A stretch of 64,000 bases of DNA, taken from Devosia beringensis. GTDB taxonomy: Bacteria; Pseudomonadota; Alphaproteobacteria; Rhizobiales; Devosiaceae. This document shows, piece by piece, positions 35,074 to 46,135 of this stretch. Position numbers and translations under genes: made by a program. The notes beneath the pieces are model-generated. The model was not told the origin of the DNA, did not search any database, and was given only the letters and a program-made list of their open reading frames with translations. Each line of letters opens with the position of its first letter. Position 1 is the first letter of the stretch. The stretch covers positions 868,001 through 932,000 of the forward strand of contig NZ_CP045422.1 in the NCBI RefSeq assembly GCF_014926585.1, given 5' to 3'.

Positions 35074-36933
35074 CTACGAGCGGGGCTGGCTGCTGAGCAG
35101 GAGCGTGGTGTCGGCGGGCAGGATCCAGAACTGGTCGGTGTCGAAGGGCCGGCGGCCTGCGCCATCATAGTCCGGATGCTCGCTGGACCAGGCCAGGCGC
35201 CATTTGCGGCCGGCGGGCGGGGCGAAGAGCGGCTCGGCAATGACGCCGAGCGGCAGGTCGCGGCCGAGATTGAGCAGCAGCAGGCGTTCATCGGCCGGAT
35301 CATCGGCGAAAAAGCGCAGCAGCAGGGCGGCGTCGCCAATGACCGCGCCATCGATGCGGCCCCGGCCCGCGGACGAGAACACGGTTTCAGACTGCCGCAG
35401 CGCCAGCAGATCGCGATGCAGAGCCAGCAGGGGGGCGTGGCTTTTGGCCTGGCCCCAGTCGAGCTTGCTGGTGGCGAAGGTCGCTTCCGCGTGAGGCTGC
35501 GGCAGGCGTTCCTGCATCACCGGGTCAGCGACGCTGGGGAAATGGGTCAGGCCGTCGCGGCGCCCCTTGGCAACGGACGCGGCCTCGTCGCCATCCAGCC
35601 CGAGAAAATAGAGAAAGGGATTGTCGGCGCCAAATTCCTGGCCCTGGAACAGGCAGGGCGTTTGCGGCCCCAGCAGCAGCAGGGCCGTCACGGCGCGGAT
35701 GCGCGCGGGGCTGGCCAGGGTGGCGAGGCGGAAGCCACGGGCGGAATTGGCAATCTGGTCGTGGTTTTCGAGGAAATGGACGATGCGCTCGGGGCCGGTA
35801 TCGAGATTGAAGGTGCCATAGGGCTGGTCGCGCATGTCGGAGCGCTGGCCCTGGTAAAGGAAGCCGTATTTCAGTGCCGATACCAGTTCCTGCGGCGTGC
35901 CGGCATAGTCGCGATAGTAGAAGTCATTGTGGCCGGTCATGGCGACCCGGGCGGCATGCTGGAAATCGTCGCTGGCGAGGGCATCGAGGCCATAGCCGCC
36001 TTCGGCGATGGGCGTGATCAAGCGACGATCCTGCGGCTGGTTTTCGGCCAGTAGATAGACCGAGCGGCCGGCCGCTGCCCCCGCCGCCCGGGCGGCGCGG
36101 GCGATGGCGGCGATGATGTGCTCGTCGGTATCGTCATGCAGGGCCTGCGTGGCGTCGAGCCGCAGGCCGTCGAGATGGAACTGCTCGATCCAGTAGGCGG
36201 CGTTTCCGGTGATGAAGTCCCGCACGGCCCCGGCATGGGGGCCATCGAAATTGAAGCCCGGGCCCCATTCATTGGCGTAGCGGCTGGTGAAATAGTGCTC
36301 GCTAAAGGCGCGATAGTGATCGCCCAGGCCGACATGGTTATAGACCACATCGTGCAGCACGCCGATGCCGCGGCCATGGGCGGCATCGATGAAGGCACGC
36401 ATGTCGTCGGGCGACCCATAGGGCGCAAAGGGGGCATAGGGCAGGATGGTGTCATAGCCCCAGCCAAAGCGTCCCTTGAAGCTGCCCACTGGCATAAGCT
36501 GGATGGCGGTGACGCCCAGGCTGCGCAGATGATCGAGCCGGTCGATCGCCGAACGCCAGGTGCCGGGGACGGTGAAAGTGCCGATATGGAGCTGGTAGAT
36601 CACCTGGTCGAAACGGCTGAGCCCGCGCCAGGCCTGATCGGTCCAGGCAAAGGCATTGGCGGTGACCACGGACCAGTCCTCGCCATCAGCGGACTGGCGG
36701 CGGGACGCCAGATCGGGCAGGCGCGGTCCGCCCTCGATATGAAAGCCGTAGCGGGTGCCGTCGCCAAGATCCGCAAGCGAGGTCGTAAAATAGCCGTCGC
36801 CCAGCGGCTGCATCGGCAGGAGGCCCCTGCCCTCGATGTCCAGGTCGACGCGTTGCCTGCCCTGCGCCCAGACGGTGAAATGGGTCTGGCCGTTTTCGAT
36901 CAAGGCGCCGAGGGATCTGGGAGGCATGGTCAT
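35074..36933 (-). CDS. treZ: Malto-oligosyltrehalose trehalohydrolase
   Basis: A 619-residue GH13 enzyme that releases trehalose from malto-oligosyltrehalose. An N-terminal beta domain (to about residue 90) precedes the barrel: VIYQLHIGTFTVPGTW, AIQLMPVGSFKGRFGWGYD, DVVYNHVG, LDGLRLDATQALHD (nucleophile Asp), YLLAEN (acid/base Glu) and FLENHDQIAN (third Asp). FQGQEFGADNPFLYFLG and the C-terminal beta domain follow. These motifs and the length separate it from GlgB and TreX. The partner TreY is not in the window. Start: ATG at 36933 or 36927; no strong ribosome-binding site. Confidence 0.92.
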   Translation of the reverse strand: MTMPPRSLGALIENGQTHFTVWAQGRQRVDLDIEGRGLLPMQPLGDGYFTTSLADLGDGTRYGFHIEGGPRLPDLASRRQSADGEDWSVVTANAFAWTDQAWRGLSRFDQVIYQLHIGTFTVPGTWRSAIDRLDHLRSLGVTAIQLMPVGSFKGRFGWGYDTILPYAPFAPYGSPDDMRAFIDAAHGRGIGVLHDVVYNHVGLGDHYRAFSEHYFTSRYANEWGPGFNFDGPHAGAVRDFITGNAAYWIEQFHLDGLRLDATQALHDDTDEHIIAAIARAARAAGAAAGRSVYLLAENQPQDRRLITPIAEGGYGLDALASDDFQHAARVAMTGHNDFYYRDYAGTPQELVSALKYGFLYQGQRSDMRDQPYGTFNLDTGPERIVHFLENHDQIANSARGFRLATLASPARIRAVTALLLLGPQTPCLFQGQEFGADNPFLYFLGLDGDEAASVAKGRRDGLTHFPSVADPVMQERLPQPHAEATFATSKLDWGQAKSHAPLLALHRDLLALRQSETVFSSAGRGRIDGAVIGDAALLLRFFADDPADERLLLLNLGRDLPLGVIAEPLFAPPAGRKWRLAWSSEHPDYDGAGRRPFDTDQFWILPADTTLLLSSQPRS

Positions 36934-37035
36934 CGCTATGGCTAGCAAGGGTGGAGGCGGAACGGCCCGTAGGCGGGTTCGTTCCGTCCCCCGCTGCAGC
37001 AGCGGTCGGATGGAGCCTTTGAAGACGCGCGGCGG

Positions 37036-38019
37036 TCAGGGCAAGGGCCGTGGCTCCATGGCGCGCAAGGCCCGGCGGGTCGCGCGATAGCGGTTGAACT
37101 GCTGATCGGCCAGCACGCCGGCCAGGATCACCGCGCCCATGACGGCAAAGTTCAGCGATGACGGAATGCCCAGCAGATTGACCAGATTCTGCAGCTCCTG
37201 CAGCAGGACGACGCCCAGGATCACGCCGATGATCGAGCCCTCCCCGCCGCGCAGGGAGAAGCCGCCCAGTACCGCGGCGGCAATGGCATAGAGCTCGTAG
37301 AAATTGCCATGCGATGAGGGCTGCACCGAGCGTGTGAACATGGCGAAGTAGATCGCGGCGATGGCGGTCAGTACCGCGCAGATGACATAGGCCAGGGTGA
37401 TGACGAGACCGGTACGGATGCCCGAATAGCGGGCCGCCTCCTCGTTCTTGCCCACGGCATAAAGGTGGCGGCCGAATACGGAGCGATGCAGCAGCACCCA
37501 GCAGAGCGCGCCGATCAGCAGCATGGCAATGAAGGAATGCGGGATGCCGAAGGAGCGGCCAATGGTCAGCCATTCGAGCTCGGGAAAGCTGGCGCCGAAG
37601 GGAAAGCCGGCGGTGGCCTCGCCGGTATAGCCGCGGGCGACGCCGCGATAGATGAGCAGGCCGCACAGGGTCACGACAAATGGCTGCATCCGCAGCCGTG
37701 TGATCAGCAGGCCATGGGCCAACCCCATGAGCGTGCCGATGCCGATGGTGATCAACGCAGCCGCCGGCCAGGGCACGCCGAAGCGGCCCACCATGTCGAC
37801 GAAGAGCACCCCGAGCAACGCGATCATCGAGCCGACAGACAGGTCGATACCGCCGGTCATGATGACAAAGCCCTGGCCGATGGCGAAGAGGCCGAACAGG
37901 CCAATCAGGTTGGCGGTATTGCCCAGGTTAATGGGCGACAGGAAGAGCGGGTTGCGCAGATAGACAATGGCCCCGACGATGACGATCAGGACGGCCAGTC
38001 CCATGTCCTTTTTTTGCAT
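37036..38019 (-). CDS. CUT2 sugar ABC transporter permease (first system)
   Basis: A 327-residue membrane protein of the RbsC/BPD_transp_2 family with eight to ten helices. Conserved segments are GLFAIGQGFVIMTGGIDLSVGSMIALLGVL, RLRMQPFVVTLCGLLIYRGVARG, GRHLYAVGKNEEAARYSGI (cytoplasmic EAA-like loop) and YAIAAAVLGGFSLRGGEGSIIGVILGVVLL. It forms the membrane pore for the ATPase gene that ends 2 bp upstream and the binding protein at 39640. The substrate is a monosaccharide or related compound, not readable from sequence. Confidence 0.92.
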   Translation of the reverse strand: MQKKDMGLAVLIVIVGAIVYLRNPLFLSPINLGNTANLIGLFGLFAIGQGFVIMTGGIDLSVGSMIALLGVLFVDMVGRFGVPWPAAALITIGIGTLMGLAHGLLITRLRMQPFVVTLCGLLIYRGVARGYTGEATAGFPFGASFPELEWLTIGRSFGIPHSFIAMLLIGALCWVLLHRSVFGRHLYAVGKNEEAARYSGIRTGLVITLAYVICAVLTAIAAIYFAMFTRSVQPSSHGNFYELYAIAAAVLGGFSLRGGEGSIIGVILGVVLLQELQNLVNLLGIPSSLNFAVMGAVILAGVLADQQFNRYRATRRALRAMEPRPLP

Positions 38020-38021
38020 TG

Positions 38022-39539
<1,518 letters not shown>

Positions 39540-39639
39540 GTCGCGTGCCTAAAAGGACGGCGCCAGCGGCACTGTCGGAGCATAGGGGTAGCCGCACCGG
39601 GCCGGCCAGGGCTCGGTGCGGCGGGGTTGGCGGGGAGGA

Positions 39640-40587
39640 CTAGCCGCCAATGCGCGCCTTGAGTTCGGCTTCGAAGGCATCGACATTGGCGGCATCGATC
39701 ACCTTGGTGGGGACAATGATCAGGCCGTCTTCCGGCACGCCGGACATGTCGCCTTCGAGATATTTGGCCATCAGGAGCATGCCCTGATAGCCCCACTGAT
39801 AGGGGTCCTGGACGACGGTGCCGGCAAAGCTGCCTTCGCGGACGGCGCCCAGGGTGATGGGATCCTCGTCAAAGGCGATGACGGTGATCTGGCCGAGCTT
39901 GCCGGCCGCCTGCAGGGCTTCGTAGATCTTGGGCGGATTGTAGGAATAGAACCCGACCATGCAGGTAATGTCGGGATTGGCGGCGAGCACGTCATCGACA
40001 TTGGAGCGGGCGCGGGCAAAGTCGACATCGTCGCCGCGCACGTCGACCAGTTCGATGCCCGAGCCCTCAATGGCCGAGCGGAAGCCGGCAATGCGCTCGA
40101 TCGCATTATCGGCCCCCAGGAAGCCGACAAAGCCCATGCACTTGCCGCCATCGGGCAGCGCCTTGACGGCAATCTCGCCGGCCTGCTCGCCGGCCAGGGT
40201 ATTGGACGAGCCCAGATAGGCGATGCGATCGCTGTCGGGGGCATCGCTGTCGGTGGTGAACAGCGGCACCTGGCCGGCAATGCGGTTGAAGGCATCGATG
40301 GAGTTTTTGGGATCGGCCGAGGAGATCATGATGGCATCGGTGCCGGCCGCCACCAGGTCATCCATCAGGGAATTCTGCAAAGCGGCGGTGCCCTGGGCGG
40401 GATAGCGGAACTGCAGTTCATAATTGGGCAGCTCGGCCTGCGCCTTGTTGACGCCGGCTTCGGCCAGCTTCCAGAAGTCGGAGGCGGCGTTGACGACGAA
40501 GGCCAGCTGCTGCTTGTCCTGGGCAAAGGCGGGGCCGGCAAGCATGGTGGCCAGGGCCGCCATGGAGATGGTGTGTTTCCAGTTCAT
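39640..40587 (-). CDS. CUT2 sugar-binding protein (first system)
   Basis: A 315-residue periplasmic binding protein of the RbsB type. Signal peptide MNWKHTISMAALATMLAGPAFAQD. The mature part starts AFVVNAASDFWKLAEAGVNKAQAEL and has LVAAGTDAIMISSADP, LFTTDSDAPDSDRIAYLGSSN and TCMVGFYSYNPPKIYEAL. The DNAIERIAGFRSAIEGSGIELVDVRGDD segment is typical. Ligand unknown. A strong GGGAGGACTAA ribosome-binding site precedes the ATG. It is separated from the epimerase gene by 166 bp, so may have its own promoter. Confidence 0.92.
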   Translation of the reverse strand: MNWKHTISMAALATMLAGPAFAQDKQQLAFVVNAASDFWKLAEAGVNKAQAELPNYELQFRYPAQGTAALQNSLMDDLVAAGTDAIMISSADPKNSIDAFNRIAGQVPLFTTDSDAPDSDRIAYLGSSNTLAGEQAGEIAVKALPDGGKCMGFVGFLGADNAIERIAGFRSAIEGSGIELVDVRGDDVDFARARSNVDDVLAANPDITCMVGFYSYNPPKIYEALQAAGKLGQITVIAFDEDPITLGAVREGSFAGTVVQDPYQWGYQGMLLMAKYLEGDMSGVPEDGLIIVPTKVIDAANVDAFEAELKARIGG

Positions 40588-40753
40588 TTAGTCCTCCCTG
40601 TCGCCAGCGGGTTGAGCCTGCTGCGCGACGTCTGCGTGATGTCCTGCGGCGTCAGTGCCGAAGAACGGTTCATACCCATCGCGGTCCAAACGGAAGCGGG
40701 GGCGGTGGGTGGTCCGCCTTGCCGCCTGCGAGCGGTATCGGTGCGCGCCTGGC

Positions 40754-41728
40754 CTAACCGGGGTACCAGACGATGCGCGGATCATCGGGGGCGCGGACAT
40801 AGCTCCAGGCGCGCTCGATGAGCTGTTCGAGATCGATGAGGGGCCGCCAGCCCAAGAGCTGGCCGGCCTTGGCATTGTCGAGCCAGTTGCTGAAATAGGG
40901 GGTCGGCACCGCGACCGAATCCAGGCCACGCGCGCGCTGCAAGATCGCGGCGACCTGGCCGTAATCGATCGGTTCTGTCATGGCGATATTGAACAGTTCG
41001 CCCGTGGCGGCAGGATTGTCCAGCGCGGCCAGGATGGCGCGAACAAGGTCGCTGACATGAATGAAATTGCGCTTGAGCGGCCGGCCCTGCGCATCGTGCA
41101 GCAGGGGGACCGTCCCGGTCCGGGCCAGGCGCTTGATCTCGGCGGCGCTAAAGAAGTCGCTCCAGAGCGGCCCGCCGAACTGGTCGGCAAAGCTCAGGAC
41201 ATGGCGGAAATCGTCCTTTTCCATGATCCAGGGCGCGCGCAGGCAGCAGGTGTTGATGCCGTATTGAAAGCGGTACTGCTCGAGCATGACCTCCTCGATC
41301 ACCTTGATCAGCGCATAGCAGCCCGGATAGGCCCGGCGCGGCGCCTGTTCGGTGATGGGCGCGTCGTAGTGGTGGAAGATATGCCCGACAGAGCAGTCGC
41401 CGCCGATCAGGATGAACTGGCTGGCCGTGGGCGAGGCGCGGAAGGCCTCAAGCAGGTTGAACATGCCCTTGACGCCGACATCGATGGCCAGATCCGGGCT
41501 TTCCTTGACCGCCGCCATATGCAGCACATGGGTGACGTCCTGCAGGGCGGCGTGCACGGCGGCGGCATCAGCGAGCGAGCCGCGGACCACCTCGACCGCG
41601 GGGTGATCGATGATGCGGTTGTTGCACAGGGCGCGCAGGCTCCAGCCGGCAAAGCGCGGCTCGCCCAGGAATGCAGGCAGGAAATTGAGGCCGACCTTGC
41701 CGGTCATGCCGGTTACGAGAAGTTTCAC
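40754..41728 (-). CDS. NAD-dependent epimerase/dehydratase (extended SDR)
   Basis: A 324-residue extended SDR. It opens VKLLVTGMTGKVGLNFLPAFL (TGxxGxxG cofactor loop), with VTHVLHMAAVKESPDLAIDVGVKGMFNLLEAF, Ser in FILIGGDCSVG, and the catalytic Tyr-Lys pair in YALIKVIEEVM. RNFIHVSDLVRAILAALDNPAATGELFNIA is the classic late motif. It probably acts on the sugar, or a nucleotide derivative, imported by the adjacent transporters. The GTG start at 41728 is chosen because GAGGAAACATCA precedes it. It lies between two binding-protein genes on the same strand. Confidence 0.87.
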   Translation of the reverse strand: MKLLVTGMTGKVGLNFLPAFLGEPRFAGWSLRALCNNRIIDHPAVEVVRGSLADAAAVHAALQDVTHVLHMAAVKESPDLAIDVGVKGMFNLLEAFRASPTASQFILIGGDCSVGHIFHHYDAPITEQAPRRAYPGCYALIKVIEEVMLEQYRFQYGINTCCLRAPWIMEKDDFRHVLSFADQFGGPLWSDFFSAAEIKRLARTGTVPLLHDAQGRPLKRNFIHVSDLVRAILAALDNPAATGELFNIAMTEPIDYGQVAAILQRARGLDSVAVPTPYFSNWLDNAKAGQLLGWRPLIDLEQLIERAWSYVRAPDDPRIVWYPG

Positions 41729-41817
41729 TGATGTTTCCTCGGAACTGTCCGGCGTCCGGCCGCTTCCGGCCGGCATGGCGCCGGATGCGCCATGCCGCGA
41801 CGTGGAGGACAGGAGAA

Positions 41818-42807
41818 CTACTGCGCGCAGAAGCCGGGCTCTTCGTGGGTGCAGACGTCCAGCCCGGTATAGAGCGGGTCTTCCACGGCCTCGCCGTTGA
41901 TCAGCTGGATCATGACGTCGGGCGCCCTTTGCCCCATTTCGAACGGCCGCTGGCCGATCTGGGCGTGGCTGCGCCCCTCGTTGAAGGCCTGCACCTGGGG
42001 CGGCAGCGTATCGCCGGCGACAATGATCAGATCATTGCTCTTGAGCCGGTCCATGACCTGGTCGGTGACCTGGGAATAGGCCTGGGGCGCGAACTGGGCC
42101 CAGCCGCCGATCAGGATGAAGGCATCAAGATCGGGGTTGGCGGTGAAGACGTCAGCCATCTGCTGGTTGGCGAGATCGGCCTGGTCATTGGTAAAGACCG
42201 GGCAGCCTTCCACCTCGCTCCAGCCGCCCTCGCCGGCCAGGCGCTCGATGCCCTTGGCGCCGGCGATGGTATCGCGGAAGCCGGCGGCACGGGCATTGAT
42301 ATTGTCGGCCGCCACATTGCCGAGCTGCAGGCAGACCGTGCCGCCCTCGGCCTTGAGGCGCTGGGCCTGCTCAGCCATTTTCACGCCCATGAGATAGTTG
42401 TCGGTGCCGAGATAGGTGGCGCGGAGATTGCGGTCGGCTTCGAGGAAGTCCGCGTCGACCGTCATCACCGGCACATCGGGCGCGATCTCGCGGATGCGGT
42501 TGGCCATGGCCGGGGCATTGGAGGGCGAGATGGCGATTGCGGCCACGCCCTTGGTCAGAAGGTCATCGACGATCTGCACCTCGCCGGCCTCGTCGGTGCT
42601 GGAGGCCGGGCCCGTATAAAGGCACTCATATTCGGAATCCGGATTGTTGGCTGCCCAGTCCTGGCAGCCCAGATTGATCTGCTCGAAGAAGGGATTGTCC
42701 AATCCCTTGACCACGATGGCCAGCGTCTTCTTGTCCTGGGCCTGGGCCCCAGCGGCTGAAAGCGCCACCATGGCGGCGGCCGCAGCCATATACCTTGCGT
42801 ACCTCAA
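41818..42807 (-). CDS. CUT2 sugar-binding protein (second system)
   Basis: A 329-residue periplasmic binding protein. From a TTG start at 42807 (GGAGG seven bases before it) it has signal RYARYMAAAAAMVALSAAGAQAQD. The mature protein begins TLAIVVKGLDNPFFEQINLGCQDWAANNP and includes TKGVAAIAISPSNAPAMANRIR, VMTVDADFLEADRNLRATYLGTDNYLMG and FILIGGWAQFAPQAY, with four cysteines (GCQDW, YECLY, DVCTH, GFCAQ) that may form disulphides. It has no co-directional ATPase beside it; the divergent ATPase and permease at 43113-44872 are the likely partners. Confidence 0.9.
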   Translation of the reverse strand: MRYARYMAAAAAMVALSAAGAQAQDKKTLAIVVKGLDNPFFEQINLGCQDWAANNPDSEYECLYTGPASSTDEAGEVQIVDDLLTKGVAAIAISPSNAPAMANRIREIAPDVPVMTVDADFLEADRNLRATYLGTDNYLMGVKMAEQAQRLKAEGGTVCLQLGNVAADNINARAAGFRDTIAGAKGIERLAGEGGWSEVEGCPVFTNDQADLANQQMADVFTANPDLDAFILIGGWAQFAPQAYSQVTDQVMDRLKSNDLIIVAGDTLPPQVQAFNEGRSHAQIGQRPFEMGQRAPDVMIQLINGEAVEDPLYTGLDVCTHEEPGFCAQ

Positions 42808-43112
42808 TTCACGTCCTCCCATGTTGCGGATCCGCCGTCCGGCGTCTTTTTGACGTCCGATCGCCGTTCCTGCTGCTGCCGGCAGTTCCGGCAGCATCCC
42901 TCCAGTCCCGGACTTGCGTCCTGGTCGCTACAGCATCATTCCGATAGCGCCACTGATATTATGTGATAATATCATCATTGAACGGGCGTGGACGTCAAGC
43001 TTGAATCGTGCGGCCGAGGCGGGCAAATACAGAGCATGCCGCCCCGGCCTTTGGCGCAGAAGCGCCAGCAGGCGGCCATGACACCGGGGGAGCGCAATCG
43101 AGGGGGAGGCGC
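42808..43112. promoter_or_regulatory. Divergent promoter region with palindromic operator
   Basis: 305 bp between the second binding-protein gene and its ATPase, with no gene. At 42954-42974 TGATATTA-TGTGA-TAATATCA is a perfect 8-bp inverted repeat, about equally far from both start codons. The sequence ATATCATCA (42969-42977) recurs at 50952-50960 upstream of the third transporter. The LacI regulator at 44895 is the likely ligand-responsive repressor (inference). Confidence 0.6.
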
Positions 43113-43853
43113 ATGAGCGCATTGCGACTGGATAATATCAGCAAGAATTTCGGCGCGATTCGCGCGCTGACCGATGTGTCGCTGAGCATAGAGCCCGGCG
43201 AGGTGCTGGGCCTGATGGGCGACAATGGCGCGGGCAAGTCCACGCTGGTCAAGGTCATTGCCGGCAATTTCGCGCCGTCCGCGGGCGAGATGTCTATCGA
43301 CGACAACAGGGTCCGGTTTCACCGGCCCATTGACGCCCAGCGCGCGGGCATCGAGGTGGTCTACCAGGACCTGGCGATCTGCAACAACCTGTCAGCGGCG
43401 TCCAATGTGTTCCTCGGGCGCGAGCTGATGCGGCAGGTCGGTCCGTTCCGCATTCTCGACTATGCCGGCATGCGCAACCGCGCCGCCGAGCTGTTTGCCC
43501 GCCTCAAATCGGAAACGCGACCGCGCGACCTGGTCAAGCGCATGTCCGGCGGGCAGCGCCAGGCCGTGGCCATTGCCCGGACCCTGCTGAGCGATGCCCG
43601 CATCGTGCTGATGGACGAGCCCACGGCGGCCATATCAGTGCGGCAGGTGGCCGAAGTGCTCAACCTCATCCGCCAGCTGCGCGATCACGGCATTGCCGTC
43701 ATCCTGATCAGCCACCGCATGCCCGATGTGTTCGATGTGGCGGACCGCATCGCGGTGCTGCGGCGGGGGGTGCTGGTGGCCGACAAGAGGGCGGCCGAGT
43801 CATCCCCCGAAGAGGTCACCGGCCTCATCACCGGCGCCATTGAATTCGCGTGA
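43113..43853 (+). CDS. CUT2-type sugar ABC transporter ATPase, single domain (second system)
   Basis: A 246-residue ATPase with one nucleotide-binding domain: GLMGDNGAGKSTLVKVIAG (Walker A), MSGGQRQAVAIAR (signature), IVLMDEPTAAIS (Walker B) and ISHRMPDVFDVADRI (switch His). Most CUT2 ATPases carry two fused domains, so this half-size form, presumably acting as a dimer, is distinctive and known mainly from FrcA-like fructose systems. The ATG follows GGGGGAGGCGC. Its stop overlaps a possible GTG start of the permease gene. Confidence 0.93.
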   Translation: MSALRLDNISKNFGAIRALTDVSLSIEPGEVLGLMGDNGAGKSTLVKVIAGNFAPSAGEMSIDDNRVRFHRPIDAQRAGIEVVYQDLAICNNLSAASNVFLGRELMRQVGPFRILDYAGMRNRAAELFARLKSETRPRDLVKRMSGGQRQAVAIARTLLSDARIVLMDEPTAAISVRQVAEVLNLIRQLRDHGIAVILISHRMPDVFDVADRIAVLRRGVLVADKRAAESSPEEVTGLITGAIEFA

Positions 43854-43870
43854 CACGACAGGACCGTACC

Positions 43871-44872
43871 ATGCCCAGCCCTTCCCTCTCCGAGGTTATC
43901 GACCACTCCGAATATCGCGGCGTGCTCGGCCGGCTGACCAGCCACCAGACCTTTTGGGTCTTCATGGCGGCGCTGCTGGCCTGTTTGGCGCTGACGCTGC
44001 TCACCGACACCTTCGCCACCGAGCGGAACCTGTTCAACGTGTCACGCAATTTCGCCTTTGTCGGCATCATCGCCATCGGCATGACGGCGGTGATCGCCTC
44101 GGGCGGCATCGACCTGTCGGTCGGATCGACCGTCGTGCTGTCGGCCATGGTGGTGGCGGTGCTGATGTCGGGCGGCATGCCGATCTGGATCGGCATTCCC
44201 GCCGCGCTGCTGGCTGCCGTGCTTGTGGGGGCGGCCAATGGCGTGCTCATCGCCTATGCCGGCATGCCGCCCTTCGTGGTGACACTGGGGAGCCTCTCGG
44301 TAATCCGTTCGCTGGCCATGGTGCTGTCGGACAACAAGATGATCTATGAATTCGGCCCCGATAGTGCCGTGCTGCTCGGGCTGGGCGGCGGCTCGACGCT
44401 GGGCCTGCCCAATCCGCTGATCGTGCTGGCCGTGCTGGCCGGGGTGACGGGGTTTCTGTTCAAGTGGACGCGCTGGGGACAACACCTGTTTGCCCTGGGC
44501 GGCAATGAGCAGGCCGCCAAGCTGACCGGCATCGCGGTGCGGCCGCTCAAGGTCTCGGTCTATATGTTCTCGGCCTTCACGGCCGGCATTACCGGCGTGC
44601 TGGAAGTGGGCTGGCTGGGTGGCGTCACCACCAATCTGGGGCAGGCGATGGAGCTCTCGGTGATTGCTGCGGCCGTGATCGGCGGCGCCAATCTGGCGGG
44701 GGGCGTCGGCACCGCCTTTGGCGCCATTGTCGGCGCGCTGCTGATCGAGGTGATCCGCAACAGCCTGATCCTGCTGGGCATCAGCACCTTCTGGCAGGGT
44801 GCTTTTGTCGGCTCGTTCATCATCATCGCGGTGGCCTTTGACCGCTTCCGCAGCGCCCGCTCGTCCGACTAG
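43871..44872 (+). CDS. CUT2 sugar ABC transporter permease (second system)
   Basis: A 333-residue permease of the RbsC/FrcC type: IIAIGMTAVIASGGIDLSVGSTVVLSAM, YAGMPPFVVTLGSLSVIRSLAMVLS, GQHLFALGGNEQAAKLTGI and LSVIAAAVIGGANLAGGVGTAFGAIVGALLIEV. The polar N-terminal 30 residues (EVIDHSEYRGVLGRLTSHQTFW) are typical of the FrcC subgroup. The ATG at 43871 follows AGGACC; GTG at 43850, overlapping the upstream stop, is an alternative. It is convergent with the LacI gene. Confidence 0.92.
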   Translation: MPSPSLSEVIDHSEYRGVLGRLTSHQTFWVFMAALLACLALTLLTDTFATERNLFNVSRNFAFVGIIAIGMTAVIASGGIDLSVGSTVVLSAMVVAVLMSGGMPIWIGIPAALLAAVLVGAANGVLIAYAGMPPFVVTLGSLSVIRSLAMVLSDNKMIYEFGPDSAVLLGLGGGSTLGLPNPLIVLAVLAGVTGFLFKWTRWGQHLFALGGNEQAAKLTGIAVRPLKVSVYMFSAFTAGITGVLEVGWLGGVTTNLGQAMELSVIAAAVIGGANLAGGVGTAFGAIVGALLIEVIRNSLILLGISTFWQGAFVGSFIIIAVAFDRFRSARSSD

Positions 44873-44894
44873 AGCAACGACCGCGCCGCCTGGC

Positions 44895-45968
44895 TTATGG
44901 GGCCCGGCGGCGTGGCGCGGCGCTGAGCACGGCAGCCGGGCCGGTCGACTGGCGCTCGACCAGCACGCATTCCACCTTGATGCGGCTGGCCGCGGAATGG
45001 AGGCCCCCGACATCGTCGAGCAGCAGTTCCACTGCCGTCCGGCCCATTTCGTAGAGCGGCAGCACCAGGGTGCTGAGCGGGGGATGCATGTATTGGGCGA
45101 TTTCGCGATCGTCAAAGCCGATCACCGCCACATCGTCGGGGACCCGCAGCCCAAGCTCGCGCAGGGCGTCGTAGCAGCCCAGCGCCATCATGTCGTTGGC
45201 GCAGAAGATGCCATCAGGCGGGTTGTCCAGCGCCATCAGTTCTTTGGTCATGTCATAGCCGGCAGAGGGCTCCCAGTTGCCGGGGCGAACCAGAGCCGGA
45301 TCGAACGGCACGTCATTGCTGGCCAGAGCCTGCTTGTAGCCCTTGAGCCGGTCGCGCGCCGCGTCGACGCCCTGCTCGCCATTGATCAGGGCGACGCGCC
45401 GGCAGCCGCGGTTGAGCAGATGTTCGGTCGCGGCGCGGCCGCCCAGCACATCGCCGGGCAGCACGGAATGGGCGCTGTGGTCCTCGTCGTAACAGTTGAG
45501 CAGCACCAGCCGGTGCCGGGCCAGCGCCGGCGGGACCTGCACCACGCGCGTCAGGATGGTGCCATAGATCAGGCCCAGGACCGGGACATTGCCCAGGCCG
45601 GCCAGCAGGCTGGTTTCGACATCGGCATCGGCATGGCTGACGCCCATGAGCATGTTGATGCCCGCTTCCAGTGCCCGGTCGCGCGCGCCCTCGAAGGCCA
45701 GCGACATCCAGGGATCGGTAATGGTCTCGTCGGCAATGAAAATGATGGTGGATTGCAGGCCTGGTGCGGCCCGCTGTTCGCGGCGTACGAACTTGTAGCC
45801 CAGGGTCTGGGCGGCCTCGAGCACGCGCTTGCGGGTGGCGTCGGCGAGGCGACCGCTCTTGCCACCGCTCAGCACCAGCGACACGGTCGCCTGTGACACG
45901 CCAGCCGCGGCCGCGACATCCATCATCGTGGGTCGCCCGGTCGGCGAGCGTCGCTTTGAAGTCGTCAC
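44895..45968 (-). CDS. LacI-family transcriptional regulator
   Basis: A 357-residue repressor. The N-terminal helix-turn-helix is PTMMDVAAAAGVSQATVSLVLSGGKSGRLADATRKRVLEAAQTLGY, followed by a periplasmic-binding-protein-like effector domain with IIFIADETITDPW, LVLLNCYDEDHSAHSVLPGD, RRVALINGEQGVDAARDRLKGYKQAL, DGIFCANDMMALGCYDALRELG and IGFDDREIAQYMHPPLSTL. It sits between two transporter operons and probably represses one or both in the absence of its sugar. GTG start at 45968. Confidence 0.93.
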   Translation of the reverse strand: MTTSKRRSPTGRPTMMDVAAAAGVSQATVSLVLSGGKSGRLADATRKRVLEAAQTLGYKFVRREQRAAPGLQSTIIFIADETITDPWMSLAFEGARDRALEAGINMLMGVSHADADVETSLLAGLGNVPVLGLIYGTILTRVVQVPPALARHRLVLLNCYDEDHSAHSVLPGDVLGGRAATEHLLNRGCRRVALINGEQGVDAARDRLKGYKQALASNDVPFDPALVRPGNWEPSAGYDMTKELMALDNPPDGIFCANDMMALGCYDALRELGLRVPDDVAVIGFDDREIAQYMHPPLSTLVLPLYEMGRTAVELLLDDVGGLHSAASRIKVECVLVERQSTGPAAVLSAAPRRRAP

Positions 45969-46135
45969 AGGCAGTCGTCCTCGTCCAGTTCACCCAATGC
46001 GGCCCGTGCGCGCCTGGTTCCGCGGCCCAGGCCGCCGGCCTGCAGCGTGGTCAAGCTGCCCAAGTTCCTAAGGGTGTGCAGGGCCGAGGTCAACGTCATG
46101 AGCGCGTTCCCGGGGGCGGTCGAACCGCCCATGCG

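Noticed and set aside
44880-44925. Hairpin between the second permease and the LacI gene as a terminator
   Set aside because: A GC-rich stem with one G-U pair can be drawn, but it has a 15-nt loop, extends into the LacI coding end and has no T-run.
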